From MAG-121220-bin8 sp964433845 (GTDB lineage Bacteria; Bacteroidota; Bacteroidia; Flavobacteriales; Flavobacteriaceae): a DNA stretch of 63,411 bases. Below are positions 53,373 through 62,297 of the stretch, piece by piece; position 1 is the first letter of the stretch, and each line of letters opens with the position of its first letter. The stretch lies in NCBI GenBank assembly GCA_964433845.1, contig CAYSTA010000005.1, positions 1 through 63,411 of the forward strand, given 5' to 3'. Under the pieces are notes generated by a model, which saw only the letters and a list, made by a program, of their open reading frames with translations, was not told where the DNA came from and ran no database searches. The position numbers and the translations under genes were made by a program.

Positions 53373-54839
53373 ATGGAAGAAATTCATAAGCATTTCTTAA
53401 ATAATAACAGAAGAAATTTTTTAAAAAAGGCAGGTTTAGGTATTGGAGGTTTAGCTCTAGGAACATTAATGGATCCTTTTAACTTTGGAAAGAATACAGA
53501 TCCTTTTTCTTCCCTAGGAGAAAAGTCATTAAACCTTCCTCATTTCGCGCCAAAAGCAAAAAGAATTATTTATTTATTTCAAAGTGGTGGTCCATCTCAA
53601 TTGGACCTATTTGATTATAAACCTAAGCTAACAAAAATGCGAGGTATAGATTTACCTGAGTCTGTAAGAAAAGGGCAGAGATTAACGGGAATGACTTCTG
53701 GACAAGCTAACTTTCCTCTTGTAAATAGTCTATACAATTTTAAGCAATATGGAGAATCTAGAGCTTGGGTAAGTGAATTAATGCCATATATTGGAAAAAT
53801 AGCAGACGAATTATGCTTTGTAAAATCAATGCATACCGAAGCAATTAACCATGATCCAGCAATTACTTTTTTTCAAACAGGATCTCAACAACCGGGAAGA
53901 CCGAGCATGGGATCTTGGATGAGTTACGGATTAGGAAGCTTAAATAATAATCTCCCATCCTTTGTTGTTTTATTATCAAATGGAACAGGAAGACCAAAAG
54001 GGCAACCCTTATATTCAAGATTATGGGGAAATGGGTTTTTAAGTTCCCTTCACCAGGGAGTTCAATTTCGATCTGCAAAAGATCCTGTTTTATATCTAAA
54101 AAATCCTGATGGTGTTTCACCAAATGAAAGAAGAAAAATGTTAGATTATTTAGCAGAATTAAATGAAGAGCAAGAAGCTACATTTGGAGATCCTGAAATA
54201 AGTAGCAGAATTGCTCAATATGAAATGGCATATAGGATGCAAACTTCTGTACCTGAAACTATGGATATATCAAATGAACCCGATCATATTCTTCAAATGT
54301 ATGGTCCAAATGCACAAAAGCCTGGAACCTACGCAGCTAATTGTATTCAAGCTAGAAGACTAATTGAAAAAGATGTAAGATTTGTACAATTATATCATAT
54401 GGGCTGGGATCAGCACGAGAATCTACCAACTCAAATAAAAGGACAGTCTAATGATGTAGATCAACCCACCGCAGCATTAATAATGGATCTAAAGCAAAGA
54501 GGATTATTAGAAGATACATTAGTGGTGTGGGGAGGAGAATTTGGAAGAACAAACTATTGTCAAGGGAAATTAACTGACATGGTTTATGGAAGAGATCATC
54601 ATCCAAGATCCTTTACTATTTTTATGGCCGGTGCAGGTGTAAAACCTGGGTTTAGTTATGGAGAAACTGATGATATAGGTTATAATATTGTTAAAGACCC
54701 TGTTCATGTTCATGATTTACAAGCAACGATCCTACATCAATTTGGAATTGATCATACGAAAATGATATATAAACATCAAGGAAGAAGATTTAGACTTACT
54801 GATGTTCATGGTGAGGTTAATAAAAATCTATTGATATAA
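53373..54839 (+). CDS. DUF1501 protein (Tat-like signal)
   Basis: 488 residues. NNRRNFLKKAGLGIGGLALG is a Tat-like leader. The alkaline-phosphatase-like fold of DUF1501 shows in RIIYLFQSGGPSQLDLFDYKP, CFVKSMHTEAINHDPAITFF, YHMGWDQHENLP, LVVWGGEFGRT and GRDHHPRSFTIF. The conserved Asp, His and Glu residues could hold two metals, but activity is unknown. Always seen next to DUF1549/DUF1553 proteins in planctomycete-type modules, as here. Convergent with the esterase gene, 2-bp gap. Confidence 0.9.
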   Translation: MEEIHKHFLNNNRRNFLKKAGLGIGGLALGTLMDPFNFGKNTDPFSSLGEKSLNLPHFAPKAKRIIYLFQSGGPSQLDLFDYKPKLTKMRGIDLPESVRKGQRLTGMTSGQANFPLVNSLYNFKQYGESRAWVSELMPYIGKIADELCFVKSMHTEAINHDPAITFFQTGSQQPGRPSMGSWMSYGLGSLNNNLPSFVVLLSNGTGRPKGQPLYSRLWGNGFLSSLHQGVQFRSAKDPVLYLKNPDGVSPNERRKMLDYLAELNEEQEATFGDPEISSRIAQYEMAYRMQTSVPETMDISNEPDHILQMYGPNAQKPGTYAANCIQARRLIEKDVRFVQLYHMGWDQHENLPTQIKGQSNDVDQPTAALIMDLKQRGLLEDTLVVWGGEFGRTNYCQGKLTDMVYGRDHHPRSFTIFMAGAGVKPGFSYGETDDIGYNIVKDPVHVHDLQATILHQFGIDHTKMIYKHQGRRFRLTDVHGEVNKNLLI

Positions 54840-54841
54840 AT

Positions 54842-55741
54842 TTATTTTAAGTGTTGTTTAAAGAATTTCCAAATTTCTAGACTTGCGCTAATGTCCTTAT
54901 TTCCCCATGAACCAGGCCAATCATGACCTCCACCCGTAACAGTATAAAGCCATACTTCATTATTATTAGAACTGCCTTTTTGTTTAGTTAAAGAAACAGT
55001 CGAATTATCTGAAGTATCTGTATCAGGAAAATCTATTTTTTCATTAGTAGTACAACCATTTAAATTTGCCCAATACTCCATAACTTTTATAATGTGAGGT
55101 GCCCCTCCCCAACCATAATTAGTTGACATTGTCCCATCCCAAGGAACAACTTTATCATCAGTTCCTGATATCTGCATTATTGGAATTTTATTGGAGGGAT
55201 TACATGTAAGCCAATCTTTACCACTCATTGTCCCCGTAACTGATGCAATAGCTTTGAAAATATTTGATTTGTTACAAGCTAAAGTATAACTCATAAAACC
55301 TCCATTTGACATTCCACTAACAAATGTGTTATCTGGATTTATTTTATAATTATATTGAATTGTTATTGCTAATTGTGATAAAAAATCAATATCATCAACA
55401 GAGCTCATATCAATATTAGCATTCCAATGAGTTTCTCCAGTTGTCAAGGCAGTTCCTTGAGGGTAACAAACCATAAAACCATTTTCATCTGCTATTTTAT
55501 TCATTTGAGAATAACTCATGATATTACTTGCAGAACTAGTAAAACCATGTAATACAAATACTAAAGGAGAATTTTCTACAAAATTTTCTGGCTTGTGTAA
55601 AATATATGTTCTAATAGTTCCGTTATGATCAAAAGTAAATTGTTTTGTTTTCCAAACAGGTTCAGTAGTCTGGTTTTCATCTTCATCTTTTTGACAACTA
55701 GTAAATAAAACAAAAAATATTAATAAAAAGTATTTGTTCAT
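54842..55741 (-). CDS. LpqC/PHB-depolymerase-type esterase lipoprotein
   Basis: 299 residues. MNKYFLLIFFVLFTSC is a lipoprotein signal. The alpha/beta hydrolase has LVFVLHGFTSSASN (oxyanion loop), the nucleophile in VSGMSNGGFMS, Asp in ISGTDDKVVPW and His in GGGHDWPG. It resembles polyhydroxybutyrate depolymerases and feruloyl esterases. Last gene of the 54.8-63.4 kb minus-strand run, 2 bp after the Gfo/Idh/MocA gene, so its natural substrate may be an acylated plant or algal sugar. Confidence 0.86.
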   Translation of the reverse strand: MNKYFLLIFFVLFTSCQKDEDENQTTEPVWKTKQFTFDHNGTIRTYILHKPENFVENSPLVFVLHGFTSSASNIMSYSQMNKIADENGFMVCYPQGTALTTGETHWNANIDMSSVDDIDFLSQLAITIQYNYKINPDNTFVSGMSNGGFMSYTLACNKSNIFKAIASVTGTMSGKDWLTCNPSNKIPIMQISGTDDKVVPWDGTMSTNYGWGGAPHIIKVMEYWANLNGCTTNEKIDFPDTDTSDNSTVSLTKQKGSSNNNEVWLYTVTGGGHDWPGSWGNKDISASLEIWKFFKQHLK

Positions 55742-55743
55742 TA

Positions 55744-57057
55744 TTAACTGATTTTAGTAACACCTGGAATAGGAACAGGATATTTTCCGTTTTCATCAGG
55801 AATAACAGGTGGAGTTGAATCCCAATCCAAATCATCAGGGACTAAAATATGATTTGAATTTAATGCTTGTTCCCAGGTTATTTCTTTTCCTGTATAAGTA
55901 GCCATTCTTCCCATTATAGCCGTTAAAGTAGTTTTAGCACCATACTCCGCATTATTAATTACTCCACCATTTCTAATAGATTTAAATAATTCATCGTGTT
56001 CAATTTGATATGGACTTTTGTCTCCCTTACTATCGTAAATGAACAAATCGTTTCCGCTATGATCAACAATTTTACTTTTTGGTTTAGTATAAATGTTTGA
56101 TTTAGTGCCTTGAAAAACTTCACTAACATTTCGATTGGTTCCAGGTTGGTGTCTACACTGACTCGATATCACAGCTCCTCCAGGATAATTAAATTCTACA
56201 TAATGATGATCAAAAATTTGGCCATGATCAATTCCTTTTCTTACTTCTCTTCCTCCCATTCCAGTTGCAGATTTAGGGAATTCACCAATAAACCAGTTAG
56301 CAACATCAATATTGTGAATATGTTGTTCAACAATATGATCTCCACATATCCAATTAAAATAATACCAATTTCTCATTTGATATTCCATCTCAGTTTGATT
56401 TGACTCTCTTTTTCTAACCCATACTCCTGCACCATTCCAATATACTTGTCCTGAAACAATTTTTCCAATATCTCCTTTATTTATTTTATCATAAAGAGCT
56501 AAATATTTTTTTTCATATCGTCTTTGAAGACCAACTACTACATTCAATTTTTTTTGTTCGGCTAATTTTGCAGCTTTTAAAACCCTTCTAACTCCATTAG
56601 AGTCAGTTGCTAAAGGTTTTTCCATAAAAACATGTTTATCATTATTTACTGCATATTCAAAATGTTGAGGTCTAAAGCCTGGAGGCGTTGCTAGAATTAC
56701 TACATCCGCTAAATCTATGGCTTTTTGATATGCGTTAAATCCCGTAAATCTATTTTTTTGTTTTACATTAATTTTGATTTCTCCATCTAATTCCTCCGAA
56801 ATATATTTTAAACTATTTTCAACTTTGTCTCCAAAAGCATCTGCCATTGCCACTAATTCTACATCTTTATCCGCTCTTAATGCTTGAACTGCAGCTCCAG
56901 TTCCTCTTCCTCCACAACCAACTACGGAAATTTTAAGTTTTTTACTATTTGAGCTGTTAGCCATTGCTTCCAAAGAAAATGGGGTTGTTAATAATGCTCC
57001 TGTTCCAATAGTAGCACTTTTTACAAAGGACCTTCTATTTATCTTTTTTTGTTTCAT
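55744..57057 (-). CDS. Gfo/Idh/MocA-family oxidoreductase (exported)
   Basis: 437 residues. KKINRRSFVKSATIGTGALL is a Tat-like leader. LKISVVGCGGRGTGAAV is the Rossmann loop, VVILATPPGFRP and VFMEKPLATDSNGVRRVL carry the EKP catalytic Lys, and DHIVEQHIHNIDVANW holds the active-site Asp-x3-His type region. An acidic, Trp-rich C-terminal tail ends with IPGVTKIS. One of three full copies of the family in the window. It lies 4 bp downstream of the TIM-barrel isomerase. Confidence 0.9.
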   Translation of the reverse strand: MKQKKINRRSFVKSATIGTGALLTTPFSLEAMANSSNSKKLKISVVGCGGRGTGAAVQALRADKDVELVAMADAFGDKVENSLKYISEELDGEIKINVKQKNRFTGFNAYQKAIDLADVVILATPPGFRPQHFEYAVNNDKHVFMEKPLATDSNGVRRVLKAAKLAEQKKLNVVVGLQRRYEKKYLALYDKINKGDIGKIVSGQVYWNGAGVWVRKRESNQTEMEYQMRNWYYFNWICGDHIVEQHIHNIDVANWFIGEFPKSATGMGGREVRKGIDHGQIFDHHYVEFNYPGGAVISSQCRHQPGTNRNVSEVFQGTKSNIYTKPKSKIVDHSGNDLFIYDSKGDKSPYQIEHDELFKSIRNGGVINNAEYGAKTTLTAIMGRMATYTGKEITWEQALNSNHILVPDDLDWDSTPPVIPDENGKYPVPIPGVTKIS

Positions 57058-57061
57058 TTTG

Positions 57062-57979
57062 TTAAATTAAAAAATTATCTACTTTTTTATATGATTCTAT
57101 AACTGCTTTTTCTCCTTCTTTTTTAGATTTAGAGTTTCCATGTTCCATTCCTAGAATACCATTATATCCTTTACTATGAATATACTTAAAAATATTCCTA
57201 TAATTAATTTCTCCTGATGTTGGTTCATTTCTTCCTGGATTATCTCCTATTTGGAAATAAGCAATTTCATCCCAACAAGCTTCAATATTTGGAATTAAAT
57301 TCCCCTCTTCAATTTGTTGATGGTAAATATCAAATAATATTTTACATGAAGGAGAATTAACAGCTTTACAAATTTCAAAAGCCTGAGGGCTTTTAGAAAG
57401 AAACAATCCAGGATGGTTTCTAAAATTAAGCGGCTCTAAAACCATAGAAATTCCATGTGGTTCCAAAATATCACTGGCTAACTTTAATGACTCAATAACG
57501 TTTGTAGTTTGATAACCAATATTTAATCTTAAATCTAAATGACCCGGAACTACAGTCATCCATTTTGCATTTACTCTTTTTGCTACTTCGACAGATTCCT
57601 TGATTTCTTTCAAAAATTCTGCTCTTTTATCTTTTTTCCCACTAGCTAGATTTGGCTCTTTCCAATAAATGGTATGTGCAACAAAAACCCCCATTTGCAT
57701 ATTGTTATTAATCATAAAAGAAGCAATTCTCTTCTGAGTTTCAATATCTCTTTTTTTCATATTATTATCCTCAAAAGCAGTAAATCCCTGTTCAACCATA
57801 AAACGTAGTTGGTCTATTGGATCACTCCCAGCGTGATGTTTAAACATCCCCAAGTGCGGAGCATATTTTAAATTAAATTTATATTTATTATAAAAATCTG
57901 TATTAGGGTATATAGAATTAATTGCAAATAAAGCACCTGATGCAATGGATGAGTTACGTATAAATTTTCTTCTTTTCAT
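57062..57979 (-). CDS. Hydroxypyruvate-isomerase-like TIM-barrel sugar epimerase/isomerase (exported)
   Basis: 305 residues with a short leader (KRRKFIRNSSIASGALFAIN). The AP-endonuclease-2-like TIM barrel shows AKWMTVVPGHLDL, then MVLEPLNF (metal Glu), CKILFDIYHQQIEEG (metal Asp/His), IAYFQIGDNPGRNEPTSGEINY and GILGMEHG (last metal Glu). Family members isomerise or epimerise keto sugars. With a dehydrogenase on each side of it (one directly, one two genes away), a 3-keto-sugar substrate is plausible. Spacing to neighbours is 4 and 16 bp. Confidence 0.87.
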   Translation of the reverse strand: MKRRKFIRNSSIASGALFAINSIYPNTDFYNKYKFNLKYAPHLGMFKHHAGSDPIDQLRFMVEQGFTAFEDNNMKKRDIETQKRIASFMINNNMQMGVFVAHTIYWKEPNLASGKKDKRAEFLKEIKESVEVAKRVNAKWMTVVPGHLDLRLNIGYQTTNVIESLKLASDILEPHGISMVLEPLNFRNHPGLFLSKSPQAFEICKAVNSPSCKILFDIYHQQIEEGNLIPNIEACWDEIAYFQIGDNPGRNEPTSGEINYRNIFKYIHSKGYNGILGMEHGNSKSKKEGEKAVIESYKKVDNFLI

Positions 57980-57995
57980 AATTATTTTATTTAAA

Positions 57996-58958
57996 TTATT
58001 CCCAATATGCTAATTGTTCTTCTGGTTTAGGCACTTTTAATGGCCTTATAATTCTAAATCCGACAAACTGAGCATCTGTATGCCACCAAATACTTCTTGG
58101 TATTTGAGGATCTTGTTTTTTCCATTGCTTTGAAGATGCTTGTCTTGATGCACTTCTTAATTTAAAATTTGAATTCATCCATGAGCCTCCTCTCACGACG
58201 CGAGGATATAATTTTAATGGTTTTTCATATGGATTCATTGCAACAGAATTAGAATATTTCTGGTAAGATCTCACATCATGTTGGTCCAATGTCCACTCTG
58301 AAACATTTCCGTGCATATCATACAAACCCCATGGATTAGGTTTCTTCTTTCCAACTTTATGATAAGACTCATTACTATTATTTTTATACCAAGCATAATC
58401 ATCAAGTAACTTAGGGTCATCTCCAAATGAATATGCTGTTGTAGTTCCTGCTCTGCATGCATATTCCCACTCAGCTTCTGTTGGAAGTCGATAAAAATTT
58501 CCTGTCATTGAGGATAACCATTGACAAAATTTCTTAGCTGCAAGTTGAGTCATAGAAATAGCCGGATACCCATCTATACCCATTCCAAAGCTCATTTCAA
58601 CATAAGGAGTAGTAGCACCAGAAATTCCATCAACATCAATATTTACTTCATTTTTAGAATTAAATTTTGGTTGATTATTATCAATTTTTCTTTCCATAAA
58701 AAGATGATATAAATCCCATGTAATTTCATGTTTAGCCATCCAAAAAGCTTCTATTTTTACTTTATGAATTGGACCTTCATCTGCCATTCTATTTCTTTCA
58801 TTATAAGGACTCCCCATTTGAAATTCCCCTTCTGGAATTGGAATCATTTCTAGCCCATAGTTTTTTTCAATTATTTTCTGATTATATGATTCAAAAAAAT
58901 TATTTTGAGCAAGTACAAAAAAAGGAATAACTAACAATAAATTAATAGTCCCTTTCAT
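57996..58958 (-). CDS. SUMF1/FGE-like protein without the catalytic cysteines
   Basis: 320 residues, signal peptide MKGTINLLLVIPFFVLAQ. Domain features: EMIPIPEGEFQMGSPYNERNR, then FWMAKHEITWDLYHLF, RLPTEAEWEYACRAGTT, GLYDMHGNVSEWTLD and RVVRGGSWMNSNFKLRSASR. At the position of the two active-site Cys of true FGEs it has GGSWMNSNFKL, with no Cys. So it should not mature sulfatases, unlike the protein at 45933. Placed between the TIM-barrel and Gfo/Idh/MocA genes, it may be a sugar-binding or other non-FGE member. Confidence 0.88.
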   Translation of the reverse strand: MKGTINLLLVIPFFVLAQNNFFESYNQKIIEKNYGLEMIPIPEGEFQMGSPYNERNRMADEGPIHKVKIEAFWMAKHEITWDLYHLFMERKIDNNQPKFNSKNEVNIDVDGISGATTPYVEMSFGMGIDGYPAISMTQLAAKKFCQWLSSMTGNFYRLPTEAEWEYACRAGTTTAYSFGDDPKLLDDYAWYKNNSNESYHKVGKKKPNPWGLYDMHGNVSEWTLDQHDVRSYQKYSNSVAMNPYEKPLKLYPRVVRGGSWMNSNFKLRSASRQASSKQWKKQDPQIPRSIWWHTDAQFVGFRIIRPLKVPKPEEQLAYWE

Positions 58959-58996
58959 AATATTAAATTAATAAAACACATGGTCAGAGTAATAAT

Positions 58997-60346
58997 TTAA
59001 AAATCTCTATATGGAGAATCAAGGAATTCATTAGCCTTTTCTTCTTTAAATCTTGCTGTCTTATTATCCCAATGAAGTGTTTTGCCAGGGAACCTTCCAG
59101 CAATAACTCCCAATAAAATTGTTTCGGTCAATCTTGCTGAATAAGAAAATGGAGCCGTACATACATCCCTTCCCAAACATGCATCCACAAATTGATGGTA
59201 ATGGAGATAGGATTCCCCTTGATAATCCCTTACAGGTTTGTTAGTTATTTTTCCAGAACTCTCTAAATTGGAAAGATCTAATTTTTGATATTTTCCATCA
59301 ACTATCAGCCTAGGAAGTTCCATAAAATGAGGTAAAAGCAGTCTTCCTTTTTCACCAATAAACATAGCTCCTTGTAATGGAAGTTTTTCATTATTTGGCA
59401 ATTTTAAATCCTTGTGTTTTTTAGGTGATCCTGCGCCATCATTCCAAATCCATTTGAATGATTCTGTAGTATATTTAGTTCCTGGAAATTCATATGTAAC
59501 TGTATTTTTTTCCGGAAACCCAAAGTCATTAGGTCTTCTGCAATTATTTTTAATTGTTATTGGAACATCTAAATCAAGAGCATTATAAGGAGTATCAAAG
59601 ATATGAACCCCCATATCGCCTAAAGTTCCACATCCAAAATCTAGTATTTTTCTCCAATTACCTGGATGATAAACTTTTTTCTTAAAAGGTCTTTCTTTTG
59701 CGGTTCCCAGCCATAAATTCCAATCTAGGTTTTCTGGAATTGGATCAGAGCCATTTGGTTTAGGCCCATCAAATCCCCAATTCTTAGGAGACCATGCCCT
59801 TACTTTGCTAACTTTACCAATAATTCCAGATTGTATTAATAGGGTTGCAAGTTTATAATCATAAAAAGAATGAACCTGAATTCCCATTTGAGTTATAAGA
59901 TTCTTTTCTTCTGCTATTTTTCTCATAGCTCTAGCTTCAGAAACGTGATGTGTTAATGGTTTTTGACAATAAACAGCTTTATTAATTTCCATAGCCATCA
60001 TTGAAGCAGGAGCATGTGTATGGTCGGGAGTAGAAATAATAACAGCATCAAATTGATCCTCCATTTCTTTCATCATAACTCTATAATCTTTATAAGTTTT
60101 TGCCTTTGGGTGTAATTTACTAGCTGAAATTAAAGCATTTGAATCAATATCACATAAAGCTACTACATCAACATCTTTGTGAGATGAAATATCTTTTAAG
60201 TCAGCTGAACCCATTCCGCCGACTCCAATATGAGCCGTTCTAAGTCTATTTTTATTGGTGCTTGACCAAATATTAGAAGGAATTAGGGGTAATGAGGCCA
60301 AAGTTGCTGTTGTTTTTAAAAAGTTTCTTCTATTACTTCTTTTCAT
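58997..60346 (-). CDS. Gfo/Idh/MocA-family oxidoreductase (exported)
   Basis: 449 residues. KRSNRRNFLKTTATLASLPLI is a Tat-like leader. LRTAHIGVGGMGSADL is the Rossmann loop; DAVIISTPDHTHAPASMMAM and YCQKPLTHHVSEARAM follow with the QKP form seen in the copy at 16084. GTLGDMGVHIFDTPYNAL carries the active-site Asp-x3-His. Closer in style to the 16084 copy than to the 55744 copy. It lies 108 bp downstream of the GH2 gene and 38 bp upstream of the SUMF1-like gene. Confidence 0.9.
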   Translation of the reverse strand: MKRSNRRNFLKTTATLASLPLIPSNIWSSTNKNRLRTAHIGVGGMGSADLKDISSHKDVDVVALCDIDSNALISASKLHPKAKTYKDYRVMMKEMEDQFDAVIISTPDHTHAPASMMAMEINKAVYCQKPLTHHVSEARAMRKIAEEKNLITQMGIQVHSFYDYKLATLLIQSGIIGKVSKVRAWSPKNWGFDGPKPNGSDPIPENLDWNLWLGTAKERPFKKKVYHPGNWRKILDFGCGTLGDMGVHIFDTPYNALDLDVPITIKNNCRRPNDFGFPEKNTVTYEFPGTKYTTESFKWIWNDGAGSPKKHKDLKLPNNEKLPLQGAMFIGEKGRLLLPHFMELPRLIVDGKYQKLDLSNLESSGKITNKPVRDYQGESYLHYHQFVDACLGRDVCTAPFSYSARLTETILLGVIAGRFPGKTLHWDNKTARFKEEKANEFLDSPYRDF

Positions 60347-60453
60347 GATAAATATACTCTTTTACTAAAGTTAACTAAAATCGAAATACTCGATAAAAAG
60401 ATAAACTAAATTATTTGAGTTACCAACAAAACTACTTTGAATGCAAAAATTTA

Positions 60454-62292
60454 TTATAAATTAGGAGGAATTCTAATAAACTTAGCTGGCAAAGCTGAGA
60501 TTACTTTTAGATTAATTTTTTTTACTCTTTCTACATCAAGTTTTAATATTTTTCTATCATAGGTCATCAAACCATTAACTTCTCCTTCCACGTCCGTTGT
60601 TTGAGTATATATAGCCCCAGAAAAACCCCTTGGCACCATTTCAAATAGTTGATTTCCAAAATTTACATATTCATCTGTGGCTTCTTTAGAATTTGAATAT
60701 TTTACATAACCCCAGTTCTTGTTTTTTTGCCAAAGATGACCATCTATAGCTAATCCAATTCCTCCATATTCACCAAGGACATTTGACCTTTCCGGATCAT
60801 AAAATTTCATTTTTGGATCCGGATAATTATGAACATCTGTTATGTCTCCTATTTTATAGTGATTCCCCCCACTTGCTGGGTTTACCAATCTATATGGATC
60901 ATATTTTTTTGTCCATTTTGTTATCTCTATTGTATTAAATTGTCCCCAACCTTCATTAAAGGGAACCCAGCAAACTATTGATGGATTTGAATAAAGAAAA
61001 TCCATAATTCCCTTCCATTCATTCATGAAATTTTTTTCAACTTCAGGGAGAGGAATATATTCTTTACCATCAAAAAATTTATTTCTAATCCATGTAGGTG
61101 GATTAGTTTTTCCAGGATTAGGCATATCCTGCCATACTAACATCCCTATTCTATCTGCATGATAGTACCATCTTGCCGGCTCTACCTTAACATGTTTTCT
61201 TATCATGTTAAATCCATATTCCTTAGTTTTAATAATATCAAACTTTAATGCATCATCACTAGGGGCAGTATATAATCCATCAGGCCACCAACCCTGATCT
61301 AATGTGCCAAACTGGAAATATTGTTTATTATTTAGATGAAGTCTTTTTGTGCCATTTATATCTTTTCTTATAGAAATTTTACGCATTCCAAAATAAGTTT
61401 TAACCACATCAATTATTTTTCCTTTAGAAATAAGATTAATTTCTAAATCATATAAAAAGGGGTTTTCTGGAGTCCATAATTTTGGCTGATTAATAGCAAT
61501 TTTAATTTCCGAATCAAATTTTTGTTGAATTTTAGAAATAATCTTATCACTATCTCTAATTGTTAATTCTAAAAAATCATTTTCAGAATTATAAGATGTA
61601 AATGTTTTAATTGTTACACTTGGAATATCAATATTAGTAGTTGTATATAGTTTACTAATATGTTTAGAGTTTAAAGGTTCCATCCATACTGTTTGCCATA
61701 TTCCAGAAACAGGAGTATACCAAATTCCTCTAGGATTTTTAACTTGCTTACCCCTAGGTTGAAAACCTTCATCTGTTGGATCCCAAACTCTAAGTTCTAT
61801 TTTTTGATTTTTTCCTTTTTTTAAATAGGGAGTAATATTAAAAGAAAATGGATCATAACCGCCTTTGTGAATACCTACTTTTTTGTCATTTATCCAAAGT
61901 TCCGATTCCCAATCAACAGCGCCAAAATGAAGTATAATTTCTTTTTTTTTCCATTTTTTGGGAATTTGAAAATTTTTGTGATACCACAATTCTTGTTCTT
62001 TTGAAATTCTTTTTTTAACTCCAGAAAGACTTGATTCAATTGCAAATGGAACTAAAATTTCTCCGTCATAATTTTTTGGTTTGTTTTCTCCCTTTCCAGT
62101 AATTGTATAGTCCCACAATCCATTTAAATTTTTCCAATCTTTTCTAACTAAAATTGGTCTTGGATATTCTTGTAATACATTATCAGGATTAATATTTTCT
62201 CCCCAATCTGTTTTAATATTATCTCCAATTGGTTTCCATTGAGAATGTATATTTAAAGAAATAAAAAATATTATAAATAAAATGTTTTTCAA
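60454..62292 (-). CDS. Glycoside hydrolase family 2 enzyme (exported)
   Basis: 612 residues with signal peptide MKNILFIIFFISLNIHS then Q. The order is jelly-roll domain (about 25-200, LNGLWDYTITG, VPFAIESSLSG), Ig-like domain, TIM barrel. Acid/base Glu lies in CWVPFNEGWGQFN, and a candidate nucleophile Glu in NVLGEYGGIG. IRKHVKVEPARWYYHADRIGMLVWQD is the conserved GH2 barrel stretch. Cuts beta-galactoside, glucuronide or mannoside type bonds; the sugar cannot be told. Followed by the Gfo/Idh/MocA gene and preceded by DUF1080 (5 bp). Confidence 0.9.
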   Translation of the reverse strand: MKNILFIIFFISLNIHSQWKPIGDNIKTDWGENINPDNVLQEYPRPILVRKDWKNLNGLWDYTITGKGENKPKNYDGEILVPFAIESSLSGVKKRISKEQELWYHKNFQIPKKWKKKEIILHFGAVDWESELWINDKKVGIHKGGYDPFSFNITPYLKKGKNQKIELRVWDPTDEGFQPRGKQVKNPRGIWYTPVSGIWQTVWMEPLNSKHISKLYTTTNIDIPSVTIKTFTSYNSENDFLELTIRDSDKIISKIQQKFDSEIKIAINQPKLWTPENPFLYDLEINLISKGKIIDVVKTYFGMRKISIRKDINGTKRLHLNNKQYFQFGTLDQGWWPDGLYTAPSDDALKFDIIKTKEYGFNMIRKHVKVEPARWYYHADRIGMLVWQDMPNPGKTNPPTWIRNKFFDGKEYIPLPEVEKNFMNEWKGIMDFLYSNPSIVCWVPFNEGWGQFNTIEITKWTKKYDPYRLVNPASGGNHYKIGDITDVHNYPDPKMKFYDPERSNVLGEYGGIGLAIDGHLWQKNKNWGYVKYSNSKEATDEYVNFGNQLFEMVPRGFSGAIYTQTTDVEGEVNGLMTYDRKILKLDVERVKKINLKVISALPAKFIRIPPNL

Positions 62293-62297
62293 TCTAT

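Noticed and set aside
53863..54123. 86-codon antisense frame in the DUF1501 gene
   Set aside because: No start signal, no recognisable domain, and the sense frame is strongly conserved-looking.
60360..60450. Promoter upstream of the Gfo/Idh/MocA gene at 60346 (TTG-N20-TATCTTTT on the minus strand)
   Set aside because: Neither the -7 box nor the spacing matches the consensus well enough to separate from background.
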